A stretch of 64,000 nucleotides of DNA from Thermothielavioides terrestris NRRL 8126 (GCF_000226115.1 NC_016461.1:3906001-3970000), one strand, 5' to 3'; counted from the first letter of the stretch, positions 21,960 to 34,311 are shown. Translations and numbers: made by a program. The notes: a model not told the origin generated them from the letters alone.

Positions 21960-22949
21960 TCAATCCATGACAAGGACCGCTCTAAACCGGACGCTTCCGT
22001 CCATCATTGCTTCTGATGATAGAGTACAGCCGTTAATTAGTACGCGTCCCACGGGAATGGATGACAAGCAGAGTGCCAACTTACTGTAGGCCTTGTTTGC
22101 TTCCGCAAGAGGGAAAGTTTGCACCATGCAGTCAATCTTCTGCAGCTCCATGAACTGAAGGGCCTCCTCCGCATCGGTAGCGTGACCACACGGCCAAGAT
22201 GTTACCGAGAGGGCGTATCTCAGCTGAGTTTCCGGTCAGTCGCTACACAAAACGGAAGGCGCACATTCGTGGGGTGAGCAGCTTACCAAGGGACCAGTAT
22301 CTACCGAGACCTGGCCGGGAACTGCGAGAGACACATCAGTATCAGCATTCCCCAGCAACGCATCCAGCTGGTCCTCGCTTACGGGACAGAATCAACAACT
22401 TGCCGAACGGCAGCAGCCCCTTCAGCAGCGTGCCCATGACCTCAGCCGACGGCGCGGTCGTCACGACGAGCTTCGCACCGCCCAGCCTGCGCAGCGCCTC
22501 TCCCAGATCCTTTTCCTTGCTCGCGTCGACGTACTCGTGCGCGCCCAGCTGGCGCGCGAAGGCCTCCTTGTCGGCGCCGCGGCTGACGGCCACCACGCGA
22601 TAGCCCATCCGCCGCGCCGTCTGCAGGGCCAGGTGGCCCAGCCCTCCGAGCCCCTGCACGGCGACCGTCTCGCCCGGTTTCACGTCCATGTGGCGCAGCG
22701 AGTTGAAGACCGTCAGCCCGGCGCAGAGGAACGGCGCGTATTTCGCCGCGTCCACGTGCGTCGGCACGCGCACCGTCGCCTCGGAGCGCAGGATGACGTA
22801 TTCGGCGTCTGGGTGTGCATACCGCTGTCAGCGAGGAGGGAGGAACTCTAAGTGTTTTGGCCGGGGTGGAGAAACTCACAACCGCCGGCCTTGGTGTGGC
22901 CGTTGATGACCTGGTTATCGCACATCTGGTACAACCCCTGCTTGCAGGC
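21960..22949 (-). pseudogene. Zinc alcohol dehydrogenase, 3' part of disrupted gene
   Basis: On the minus strand this is the rest of exon 3 (22949-22880) and exons 4-7 (22808-22383, 22321-22287, 22223-22085, 22012-21960). All introns have good GT-AG sites and keep frame. It encodes the latter two thirds of a medium-chain zinc alcohol dehydrogenase: ACKQGLYQMCDNQ (structural-zinc region), the NAD(P) motif GLGGLGHLALQTA, WPCGHATDAEEAL, CMVQTFPLAEA and the terminal VRFRAVLVMD. Nothing in it is broken; only the upstream insertion at 22950 separates it from its start. Alone it has no promoter or N-terminus. Confidence 0.9.
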
Positions 22950-22954
22950 AAAGC
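22950..22954. repeat. Target-site duplication AAAGC, left copy
   Basis: The five bases AAAGC directly before the left copia LTR match 36675-36679 directly after the right LTR. Confidence 0.9.
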
Positions 22955-23164
22955 TGTTGGAACCGCTACGTAGGCTCAGGAAGATGAAGCTATCACGATA
23001 CAAGCGATGCACACAACTGGGAACAATTGTAGTGTTAAGGATATTGTATTGTAGGAGAGTTCTCCTGATCAGGAGCCCAGTATTGGGCAGCAGTTGGGCA
23101 TCAAGCCGGTGGATTTTAATCTCGGTAGGCTAGCCCAGTGCCCTAGGCCGGGCTAGTTCTGACA
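22955..23164 (-). repeat. Copia LTR (3' LTR of the element)
   Basis: 210 bases with ends TGTTGGAACC and AGTTCTGACA, which form a 10-base imperfect inverted repeat. It holds the 14-base palindrome CTCCTGATCAGGAG. RIP-type changes are concentrated in its right half, towards the element interior. Confidence 0.9.
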
Positions 23165-26100
23165 TACCTCTCTAGGTCGAGCCTCCAGCTCTGGCCTACC
23201 AAATCCAGTAATCTATAAAGCTATTCCTAACATTACGTCCTTCCTAATCTAGCAATTCTATAATATTAAGGTCCTTCCACTATTGCCCTAATCTACTAAG
23301 CTTTGCCCGCCTACCCTTCTTAATCCTATATATTACACTGTAAACTAAACCCTCTATTTAGTTAGAGCCTTCTTCTAGCCCTATATTTCTTTCTTCTACG
23401 TTGCTTAGTAGGCGTAGATCTTAATAAGGGCCTAGATATCTACTAGATTAAGCTTTTCTATAAACTTGCTATAGGGCTCTAGTTCTAGTACCTTCGTTAA
23501 GCCGTTGACTAACATTTAGTTCAAGGGTATATAATCTATACTAACCCTCTTATTCTAAGCTTTTTAATATAGCTAATAGTTATAAATATCAATATATTTT
23601 AGCTTTGTCTATAATATAGGCATCTTAGCGTTAATTAGCTAGATCGTCTATTTATTATCGTATTAAATCGATAAGATCTTATTATTTAGATAGATCTCTA
23701 GTACTTCTAATAGGCGCTAAAGGAATATACCTTCTTTCGCTACCTATATAAATGCTAACAACTCTACTTCTATAGTCGATATAGTTATTATATTTTATTT
23801 ACTAGCTTACTAGGCGATTAGCCCTTTAAATAGGATAATAGTATAATCTTATAAACTTTTATAATTAATATTATTGTTAGTGAAGCTAGTATTATTAGCT
23901 ATAATTAAGATATTTCCTCCTTTTAGTTAAAGGGCCTAGAACCTCGTTCGATAGAGGTATTATAATATTCGATTAGCTATATAGTAGTGTTCTAGTCCTA
24001 GGTTCTAATTAAATTGTATAAGCTTAGAGACTATAAAGGCAATATCTAGGCGTATATTGATAGTGGTATATAGGATTAAGCTAACCTTCCTTTAATAGAG
24101 CTTAATAAAGCTATAACTAGCAATATCGTTAAATAGGAGTAATTCGCCCTTAGCTATTAGAGTCTCTAGCTCTCCTTCTTCCTAGGCTAATCTTATAATC
24201 TTCTCGATATATATCGTCTAGCTAAGCTAAATTAAACACCTTTTATAGTTGTAATAAATCTCTATACCTAGGAACTATAGGAGGTTATCTCCTCCTATAA
24301 GTTTATACTTTTCTTATAGCTAGCTAATTACTTTGTTAACTTAATATTAATCCTTCTTATAATAGATAAAGACAATGTTATCTATATAGAAAAAGATAAT
24401 AATACCTTTATTCGTTATAATATAGGGCTTTTATAGTATAGCCTAGAACCCTAAGTTCCTTAGGGTAGCTATTAGCTCTCGTTGTTAGAAGAGAGGAGAC
24501 TTCTATAGGCTATAGAGTACCTTCTTTAGCTTTAGGATAGTTCCTAGCTTACAATAGCTATATAGTATCTCTATATAAATGTCTTTATCGATCTTTACAT
24601 TGACAAAGACATTAACTATATTAAACTACTTTAGTTCTAAGTCGAACCTTACTATAGTAGTAAGCACTATTCTAAAGGATTGTATAACGAGTATAGCTAT
24701 ATAGTTCTCTTTAACGAACTTTTTCTTTTATTAATCGCTATATATTATAAGCTTCGCTTTATATTTAACAAGGTGCCTACTTTTATTAAACTTATAGATA
24801 TATACCTATATACAATCTAGGATTTACTTACTCTAGACCTCTTTATTATAGTGGCAAATCTCTTTCTAGGAGCCTATTACTTTATAGCTTCGAAGATAAT
24901 TGCGTTCTACCTCTAGAAATAGCTAGCCTAATAGGTAATTTTCAAATTCAAAGTACTATCGAGGTATAGGTAGGAGTATTAACTAGTAGATAGATCTAAG
25001 CTTACCTTCTTTCTATAGGCGATCGACTTCTTCTTAGAAGATCCTCTTAGTGCTACTATCTTCCTTCTTAATAGTACCGACTACCTTCTTAGCCTTCTTT
25101 TTACTCTTTTAAGTGAATTCCTCTCTCTCTTCCTCTATATAGAGGACCTTCTTTAAATACCTATATTTAGTAGCTCTAAGACCTAATATTCCTATATTAA
25201 AAGTAGCCTCCTATAGCTAGAACGCTCCTTTAAAGGCTCTAGGCGAATATAAGCCTAAGAAGGTAACTACGATCAAGGCGTTTAGCGAAGTAGATAGAGG
25301 AGTTAGATATTAGAACTCTAAGAAGATACCTATAGCATCGTCTTTTACTATAATAGTATTTAACATTTCTTCGGTAGTAGCTAGGCTCTTTTCTAGTTCT
25401 TTAAAAGTTGTTGAAGGCGTATTAAACACCTCTATTGTATCCTCTTCTTTAGCTATAGGCGTAAGATCGCCGTTATCTGGCTAATCGGTATTATTAGCGC
25501 CTCTAACATTGAGCTAGCGCTTTAGCTCTTTAAAGTCTATTTAGGGAATATCCTATACTATAAGCTTTAGATCGCCTAGATATATCTACTTCTTGTTAAA
25601 AATTATATTATATATATATACTATTTAGTCGATAGTAGGATTCTAGATATAATAGATATTTAAGAAATTATATCCTATAAAGTAACTAATCTAGGCTTTT
25701 AGTTAGAACTATTTAAAACGCTTTTCTTTCTTTTTAATAGTATCTATTATAGCGAATATCTTGTAATTATAGACCTTTAAATACCCTTAGTATAGCTTAT
25801 ACTCTAAAGCTCTTAGGCTATCTCTCTTAGTAAAAAAGATATAAAAGTAATCTAGTAGCATTATCTACTCTATTGTCAAAGATAGTGTCCTATTATAGAG
25901 ATATACTATAGCTCTAATGACCTTTAGCTATAGTTGCCTTAGCAACTATATATCGATAGCTATCGTTCTAGCCTTCTCCTTGATTATACCCCCTAAGCGT
26001 TTAGCGCCTCTATTCTATATAGGCGTATTAGGCGTTAAAAGCTCTATTCAGATACTTTGTCTCTCTACCTAGATAGTAATAGCGCTCGCCTATATAAATT

Positions 26101-26628
26101 CGTTGTTATACTCTAAGACCTTAATATATAGCTAATACTACCTTTTAAGCAGTATAGCGAAATGTTTAATAGCTACTAAGATACTTAGCGCCTTATAATC
26201 GTATAGATAGTAGTCCTATATTATACTTAAATAGCGATTTGTCGCTAATAGCAGATATTTAAAGCGCTATTAGCTCTCCTAGAAAGGGTATAGATCTAGG
26301 GTAATCTTATCGCCTAGGCTATAGTTCAATAGCTTAGGAATGCAATTAGGCCTACGTTTTAATTTACTAAGGCTATAGCCGTTATATTCGAACGTTAGTA
26401 CACCTTTGATATACCCTCCTTATAAGCAATTAACGAAGTGTTCAAAGACCTTTAGGCTTATATAGCTAAGGCGTAGATATTAAGTTATAGCATCTACTAC
26501 GCTCTCTATATAGCAAGCCTAGCGATTAAGTCTCTTCGTTTAAATAGCAAAAGCTATAGGTATATAGTCTTTAGGCATATATTCGAAGATATATTGTTAA
26601 AGCTTCTTTATAATATATCCAAAGAGTA

Positions 26629-26900
26629 TATAACGTGCTAGCCTTATAGCGTCTATAGATAAGCGTACAATGTTCTATTCAACTACCTTAAGGAAGGAAA
26701 AAAGGAGAAGTATAGGCTGCGGTCCTTGCGCATAGAGTTTTTCAGGGGCTCGCGAAGTGGGTTCGGACCGACGTTATTCCAGGTACGAGGCGGGCCCGCC
26801 ATAGGTCCGTCCTAGGGCCGCCGTAGATCCGTCCTAGGGCCGCTGTGGATCCTAGGCGTAGCTCTATATACCTAGCCTGGGTATAGCCTAGTCTATAATA
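26629..26900 (-). repeat. Gypsy LTR (3' LTR of the element)
   Basis: 272 bases, about 90 percent identical by eye to 34040-34311. Its right half carries many C-to-T and G-to-A changes relative to the other copy, and its last base pairs read CTATAATA instead of CCATAACA. Confidence 0.9.
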
Positions 26901-26901
26901 T

Positions 26902-26915
26902 ACCCCCCCCGCCCC
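26902..26915 (-). promoter_or_regulatory. Polypurine tract of the chromovirus
   Basis: On the minus strand the bases just before the 3' LTR read GGGGCGGGGGGGGT, the expected plus-strand priming site for an element coded on that strand. Confidence 0.7.
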
Positions 26916-27338
26916 GTTGGGTAGCTGAATTGGAGTATATATAACGTCGTATCGAGCGCGGTTTAGGTCTAGCGTAGCGTTGGTCGTAATAGACGTTGGT
27001 ACCTACTGTCTAGTTGTATAGCGCTTACCTCGCTATTAGGGTAGTCCGGTGTAGTTGCCTATTAAGGCCTTGCTATTCGTAGCTATTCTATTGCCTAGGC
27101 TTGAGTTATTTATTTATATCGCTTAGTAAGCCGTTGATTAGCCCTTCTTCGCTTTATACGTTCGTATATTGTAACTACGTTGTACTAAGTGTACCTACTA
27201 ATTACGTACAATCTAACCTTGCCTACTACTATTTAAACCCTTCCTCCTATATAACTTGACTTTCTTATATTTTTTTCCTATACCTAACGTATACTTCCCC
27301 TTCCTTCTCTATAATCTGTTTTTCCCCCTCCTTATATA

Positions 27339-29104
27339 GTGACATCGTTCTCCCTATTCCGCCTTGTATATATTTCTTTTCTTTCGTACTCCTACCTCGC
27401 GTTTGCCTATACCTTTGAGCACGCTGCTCGTTATCGCCTCAGCTCCTATAAAAGTCTTTTCGTCCCCCCCCTCGATAGCGATATAGTTCTAAAACTCGTC
27501 TCTACGTTCGTGTATAGGAACGTCAAAATGTTAGTCGCTGCTACTACTCTTAGAGGTAGTAGCGCGGGCCACTGTCCTAGTAGCGATAATAACGAAGACT
27601 ATAATGTAAGTACTTCTAGGACGACTTCGCTATAGATCTAAGTTGCTTACTAACTACGACGTTATAGAACTAAAACAATCGCTAGAAGAACGATAAGCTA
27701 TCGATTGGCGGGTTTATTGTCGAAGGAGACTCCGACGACAAAGAAAATGAACTACTCCCCAACAAGGGAGAGTTTTATATATAATATATTGCTCGCCTTC
27801 TTAGTAGCACTAAGGTCGAATATACCCTTAGTCGTAGTAAATCCTATAAGGAATGTTGGAGAGCCTATACTATATATAAGTAGGACTCTATATTGTAGAT
27901 AATAAACCCCCACCTTTAGTCTAGTCTAAAGAAAATCCTTAAGGTATACAATATAGGCTAGGCTATTGAGACCTTAGCCTAGAAGAAGACGAGCTTATAG
28001 CCCGCTTGCTATATAGTCCTTAAACGTAAATTTTAGAAGTTGACGTAGTCTTTCTAGACTACTTTTAACAACGTATAGATATATTGTATCCCTACTTAGC
28101 TAGTACTACTCCCTTTGTCTACTACTAAGTAGACCTCGATTTACACTATCCCCTAGACCCTAGTCGCCTCCTCTACTATACTAAGCTACTATAGGGCTTT
28201 AGTACCCTATAATCCGCCTACCTCCTCCCTAGACTACTCCGCTTAGCTAGCTGTCTACCTAACTTATCGCTTAATAAGCAATAAGAAAGCCTATTAGTAT
28301 AATATACACTATTTAGTCGACGCTATTACAATAGTTGTTAATACTAATAACCGTCTTGTCAACTACGTTTTAAGCTCGCTATAGTCTAGCCCCTCTCTAT
28401 AAGGCGGCTATAGTACGACTCCTACTAAGCGCGACATTGCCCTAGTTCCCTTCGTCCTATATCCCTAGCGCTATCTATCTTCTCCCTTTGAGAACCTTGC
28501 CTATGTCCTTTGGGAGTATGTTAATCCTCTACCCTAGACCCCTAGTAGATCTAATAGATAGCTAATTATAGAGGTGCTTTTATCGTTTAACGAGGGTGTC
28601 GAGTACCTACCTATTAGCGATATAGTACTATCTAGAGACGAAGAGGCTATAAAGTAGGGCTAGAGACAGCTTTATCCTTTGCTATAGCCCTACTCCTACT
28701 TTATCCTATGCTTTAACCTATTATCGAACTAACCTATCAACTAGAGTAGTTGTAGTAACTTTAATATCCGCCTTTGCCCTACCTCGGAGATCCTAGAGTA
28801 GGTAATACATTGGCTATCGACCCTACCTCCCTTTAGCTTATATCTAGGTATCTCGCAATATTATAGAATTAACACTAGGATAAGGCTAAAGGACTACCTA
28901 TATCTGAGGAAGGAGACCTAGTTGGTATATCGGAGCCTCTCTACACTTATATTTTTCTTATTGTTCTTTTATAATAAGGCTATAGCTAGACGTATTAGGG
29001 TGACTATACACTTAGTAGTACTATCGAGCTATATTTGTTTTATCGTTGTTGTTTTTTATAAAGTAGTCTATATACGAACATTGCATTTTCCCTTCTTTCT
29101 CTAG
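27339..29104 (+). pseudogene. Extra antisense gene carried by the chromovirus
   Basis: On the plus strand, opposite to gag-pol, a stop-free frame runs 27339-27605 (first ATG 27528). A canonical fungal intron follows (GTAAGT at 27606, CTAAC, TATAG ending 27667; 62 bases) and joins in phase to a second frame 27668-29104. That frame is about 480 codons with roughly 27 in-frame stops, nearly all TAG, as expected if CAG or TGG codons were hit by RIP. It contains coherent stretches such as GGFIVEGDSDDKENELLPNK and NPIYW-type sequence and ends in a hydrophobic segment (IFFLLFFYNKAIARR). A CT-rich, TATA-containing region (27230-27345) precedes it. It ends 41 bases short of the pol stop, so the two genes converge. 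I do not recognise the protein. Confidence 0.5.
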
Positions 29105-29145
29105 CTCGACGTTAGCCTATCGTTGTATCGCGTATCTCCCTATTC

Positions 29146-29300
29146 CTATTCAAACTCATCGAGTATAGTAGTATCTAAGAAGTTCTCTAGAGGCTCCTAC
29201 ATTGGTTTATTATAACCTATCTACTTGACGTATATATCGCAATTGTTTCCCCTTCCCCTAACGTTCTAAGCTTTAAAGATCGCCTCTACCCTATACTCCT
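29146..29300 (-). pseudogene. Chromodomain end of gypsy pol
   Basis: The minus-strand frame reads EYRVEAIFKA, NVRGRGNNCDIYVK and KPM-stop-EPLENFLDTT, then stops at 29146-29148. The layout V-E-x-I-L then Y-x-V-K-W then W-E-P-x-x-N-L matches a chromodomain at the integrase C-terminus, which defines chromoviruses. The conserved Trp codons are now TAG, a direct RIP effect. Confidence 0.8.
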
Positions 29301-32300
29301 ACTAAGGAACATCCTCCTTCGATATAACCTATATAAGGTCTAGCCACTTATCTGTAACTTTCTACGAAGAGAGTAGATTAAAGGCTATTCGCTCAACTAG
29401 ATCGATATAGAAGGTCAAATATAGACCACTTAGTATATCGAGCGTTATCGTCAAGGGGGTAGGTACCGTAACTACCTTATACTTAGTATTTAGCTAGTTG
29501 AGTTTCTTATTAGAGCGGTTCGTCTTTATATTATATAGAGAAAGCTATATCTCGTCCCCTACCTTAAACCTCTTAGCTAGGCGGTAGAAGCGGTTTATAT
29601 TCGTTTACTGCCGCTACTATATATATACAATAGCTACTTAGGTCTACTTTATTCCCTTCTTTAGATAGTAGAGGAACTTGGTAGTATAGCCCTCTAGGGT
29701 CGCTATAGGCGTCGTTAGGATCGTAATAAGTTGTATAGGGCTTATATCGAACCTATAGAGGAGGTAGTTCGGGCTTACCCCGGTTATAGACAAGTCCCTA
29801 TTGTTAAGTATAAACTAGTAGGTTGGAAGGTGTTTAAGCTAGTTGTACTATGTAAAGGAGACGAAGATTTAGAGGATAGCCTATATCTCTTAGTTAACCT
29901 ACTCTGTTCCCTTATCCGTCTAGGGATAGTAAGAAGTCGATAGGAGCTGCTCTACCCTTACTACCTTATATAGCGTAGTCTAGAATCTACTTAACTAGTC
30001 CAACCTACGGTCGGTTATAATTTGAGTTAAGAACCTATAGAAACGCTACTATATATTATAGAACTAGAAAATATATTCTTCCGCTTCTATCGAATATATC
30101 GCCTTAAGCTATATATATTTAGAGAAGCGGTTAGTGATTACTATAAAGTAGCTAGGCGCCTCTTCGTCTCTTATAGGGAGGTCGGTTATAAAGTCAATAG
30201 AGATCTATTTCCAAAAGCGATTAGGGATAGGCAAGGGTTGTAAAAGCCCTTGATATAGTTGTTGGGAGATCTTGCTCCGGTAGTACTAGTTATAGTTCCT
30301 AATGAACCGCTTTATGTTGGATAATATAAAGTCCTAGTAGTAATCTCTCTAGAGTATTTTAAATAGCCTATTATACCCTAGGTATCCTAATATAGCTAAG
30401 TTATAGATCTGCTAAATGATTATAGTAGTTAGGGGCTCCTATATAGGGAGCTAGAGACGGCTATAGAATTGGAGCGCGCCTTATACGTTGAGAGAGTAGT
30501 CTATAATCTAGGTTTATACTATATTCGCCTCCTTTAGAAACTTCTAAGCTCCATTGTAAATAGCCTAGAGCCGGTGAGCGTAGTGCTTATCTCCGATAAT
30601 ACCCTTATCCTATAGGGCTATAAGCTACTTGTCCTCGAAGAGCGTCTCTCTTATAGGCAACCTAGCCTCCTCTTATACGTTGGTCTAATATACCTTGATC
30701 AGAGGGAGTAGCTAGGCGATATATTGGCTATCTTTAGGCTCGTCTTATTTACGCTAAGAGAGTGTATTAAGGCGTAAAGCCTAGGATCCTAGCTAGTACT
30801 TTAGCTCGAAGTTGAATAGGGAGAGTATCTTCGCCTATTGGGCCTACTATTTACTAATTGGATATAACTAGGTAAAGTACTTAAGGTTCTTATAGTCGGT
30901 TAAGATAGTAAAGGGGGCTACTATACTCCAAAGCTTTGCCGACTAGGCTTTGAGATATAAGATAATAGCCAATAGCTCTTTATTATAGATAGTGTAGTTA
31001 CGCTCAATAGGGCTTAGTTTTATAGAGTAATAGGCTATAGGGTAAAGAACCTTGTCCTCTCCCCACTAAGATAAATATCTACTAAGTGCTATACTAGAAT
31101 AGTCTACTTCTATAATCGTCTCTCTCTTAAGATCCTATTAGGCAAGGATCGGCTTCGATATAAACGTAGCCTTAAGTATATCGAAGGCGTCCTACTCCTC
31201 CTTGCCCTAGCGGAAGGGGACGTTCTTATAGGTAAGGCGTATTAATAGGGCTACCTTCTTAGAGAAGTTAGGGATAAAGTTGTAATAGAAATTAGCGAAT
31301 CCTAGGAAGCTTTATATTCCTTAGACTTTGTAGGATACCTTCTACTTATAGATAGCCTTGATCTTCTTAGGGTTAAGGCGAATATAGACCTTTGCCTCTA
31401 CAATATACCCTAGGTACTTAACTTCCTTTATTACAAATATATATTTCTTAAAGTCTAGGTTGAAGCCTATGTCCCTTAGTCTTTAGAGAACCTTATATAC
31501 CTTCCTTATATAGTCTTTTTAGCTTTTGCTCGAGTATACTAAGATATTGTTAAAGTATACTGTTATATAGTCTCCTAGCATTGGACTAAAGGCGTTGTTA
31601 ATATATCTCTAGAACGTTATAGGAGTATCTATAAGCCTAAAGGGGTAGACTAGCTATTCGAATAGTCTAAACTTTGTATAAAACGCTATAAGGTGCTCGT
31701 CTCCTTTAGCTATCTAGATATAGTAGAATATAGCTTTAACGTCTAGCTTTATAAGCTATTTGGCTTTAGCTAGGGACCGAAGAGTCTCCTTAATTAGGGA
31801 GAGTAGGTACTAGTCCTATTTAATAATCTTATTTAGGGCTTAGTAGTCTATATAGAACCTCTATCCTCCTTCTAGCTTCTTTATAAAGAGGATTAGGGTA
31901 GCTACTAATAAGAAGCTTATCTAGATCTATCCCTTATCTAATAGGTCTACGACCTACTTCTAAATCTCTAAGAGATAGTCCCTTAGTATATTATATAAAG
32001 GTCCTTATAGAAGCTTAGGAGGTTTTCCGTCTAAGCTCGTCTTAAGACGGATATAATGGTTGGCCTCCCCTTGATAAGGGGGGAGGTCGTTCGCCTTCTC
32101 TTTGTTGAAGAGGTCGACGAAGTTATATAGCTCCTTTGGCAAAGCGACCTTTAGGTCTAGGTCGATATTGGGCTAGGAGATGGCCGCTCCTAGTATAGTG
32201 GTTATCTTATAAATACTAGTGACGAGGAATGTGTCTTGTACCCCTTTAGACTTCTTCCTTTATACTCTATAGGCTAAGCCTATAAATACTATACCTATAA

Positions 32301-34026
32301 TTAGAGTAGCGTTAGCTTCCTTCTACTACAAGGAGTACTTATATACCTATAGGCTACTTTATAAATTGACGGTAAAGACCCTATTGGCTAGGTCTAGTAC
32401 AATTCTATAGTAGTTTATCTAAGGGAGCCTTAATATAACGTTATAGGCTAGCCTTAGTACTATATAGAATATAGTAGCACTAATCTACCTATCGACGTCT
32501 ATTATAACGTAGGCGATATATATAATTTTCTTTATAATTTGTACCCCCTTGACTATAATACCTAGGGTATAGGAAGTTAATAAGCTTATCTACTTAATCC
32601 CTAATCTCTAATATACTCTTTTACTAATAGCTCTATAGCTCTAGTACCTACTATCTATTTATACGTTTATAAAACTAGAGGAGTTTAGAAAAATAAGGAT
32701 AAGAAAGAGGGGCTTATCTATTCTCTCTCTAATCTCTATAAACTTGTTCTATAAATGGCTAGGTCCTTTTAGCCCCTATACAAGACTTTGTATAGAGGCT
32801 ACTCTTTTCCCTCCTCCTCCTTAGAGGGGGAGTCCTCCTCTATCTATTCCTTAGCCTCTAATTTATTAATGTCGACCTAAGGAGCTAGTCTCTTAGCTAG
32901 GGCGAAGGGATAGATAGCTACAAAGTAGCCCTAATACCTATAACAGATATAGGCTCTAGCTTATTGGTATACTATATATACTTCGTTGTTTACCTACTTC
33001 GCCTATAGCGTATTCGCGCTTCGTTTTCCTTTGTTCTACTATTGCTTTCCTCTACAACCTTTGTTAGCTCCCCCCTAAGCTAGGGTAGTATAGGTTATAT
33101 TGATCCTAGTTATCGGTATATTTCTATCTATATCCTTCTCTATATCTACGTTAGGCCTAGGTCGCTTACCCTAGGACTACTAGTGTCGTTCCTCTAAGTA
33201 GAAGGCCTCTAGGTCGATAGCGATCTTATAATACTTTGTAACGGCTATAGTATAGTCGTTCTATAGGACCCCTCGTCCTACTACGATATACTTTAACTTT
33301 AGGGAGAGGCATCGTTATAGTCTAATAAGTTGTACTTCGTTGCTCTAATTAAGTCCTCTAACCTTTGATAGCTTTGCTTTAAAGCGAACAATAAAGGAGG
33401 AGAATAGCTCGTTATCTCTTTAGTAGAGTATATCTAGCTCTATTAAGGCTATAACCTATTTATAGAGGTTTATATAAACTGTTATAAGATACTTAAGAAA
33501 CGTTCCTAGGTCGTAGTTGTAGCTAGGTCCTCTCGATTTATAGAAGGCTATGACCTTAGCTTAGACCCTCTAGTTAAGGTTCTCCTAAATAAATATCTAT
33601 TAGTCGTAGAGACCCCTAATAAAGTCCTAGTCCACTACTAGGATATACGCTATCGTAGCCCTCTAGGCGGTAAAGAGCTCCTTTTTACCGTCGAAGGGTT
33701 GTCCTATAAGGAGGCACTTTCGCTATGTCTAGGGAGCTGCCAGAGCTACGGTGTTAGTCGTTGGAGCCTAGGCGTTGGCCACCGCGGGGGCGTTTATAGT
33801 CTGAGCTACAACAATCTAGGCTATACGAAGTTCCTCAATAGTTACGTTCTAACGTACGATCGTCTCCTATAAAAGTTAGAAGTGTTCGCGGACCTAATCT
33901 AGGTCCAGGACCTGTAGGACGTTTAGGTTGTTTATAGTGGCGTCCGGCCTACTTAGTGCTAGTGTCGAAACGCCTAGTGTACTACTCTTATCTATACCTA
34001 AAAGTAATAGCTGCTCTATCTATACG

Positions 34027-34039
34027 AAGGTAGTTGAAC
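34027..34039 (-). promoter_or_regulatory. Self-complementary primer-binding site of the chromovirus
   Basis: Directly inside the 5' LTR (minus strand reading) lies GTTCAACTACCTT. It is complementary to AAGGTAGTTGAA within the LTR at 34089-34100 and does not begin with the tRNA-type TGG. This is the arrangement used by Tf1-type elements that prime reverse transcription with their own RNA 5' end. Confidence 0.6.
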
Positions 34040-34311
34040 TGTAACGTACTAGCCTTATAGCGTCTATAGATAAGCGTACGATGTTCTATTCAACTACCTT
34101 AAGGAAGGAAAAAAGGAGAAGTATAGGCTACGGTCCCTACACACAGAGTTTTTTAGGGGCTCGCGAAGTGGGTTCGGACCGACGTTATTCCGGGCGCGAG
34201 GCGGGCCCGCCACGGGTCCGTCCTAGGGCCGCCGCAGATCCGTCCCAGGGCCGCCGCGGATCCTAGGCGCAGCCCCATATACCCAGCCCGGGTACAGCCC
34301 GGTCCATAACA
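34040..34311 (-). repeat. Gypsy LTR (5' LTR of the element)
   Basis: 272 bases. The outer part (about 34150-34311) is GC-rich and hardly mutated, although copia DNA beside it is heavily RIP-mutated. On the minus strand it starts TGTTATGGACCGGGC and ends CGTTACA. Confidence 0.9.

Larger units (their letters stand above)
26629..34311 (-). mobile_element. Ty3/gypsy chromovirus, nested, RIP-mutated
   Basis: The 272-base LTRs at 26629-26900 and 34040-34311 are flanked by GAGTA (26624-26628 and 34312-34316), so the 7.68 kb element inserted into the copia element between its protease and pre-integrase regions. Coding is on the minus strand. A zinc-knuckle remnant (CYRY, Cys lost) lies near 32950. 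RT reads LRFYIDY at about 31840 and VYFNNILVYS at about 31546-31554, where the active-site FDD has become FNN. Integrase reads SIDFITDLPI at about 30180, and a chromodomain (NVRGRGNNCDIYVK, EPLENFLDTT) ends at a stop at 29146-29148. A G-rich polypurine tract lies at 26902-26915. Between 27339 and 29104 the opposite strand carries an extra gene-like frame. Confidence 0.92.

Noticed and set aside
27705..27902. 65-codon stop-free frame inside the chromovirus
   Set aside because: It lies in a different frame from the long extra gene and has no in-phase continuation; chance in TpA-rich DNA.
34081..34266. 61-codon open frame
   Set aside because: It lies wholly within the gypsy LTR and is explained by the GC-rich LTR sequence.
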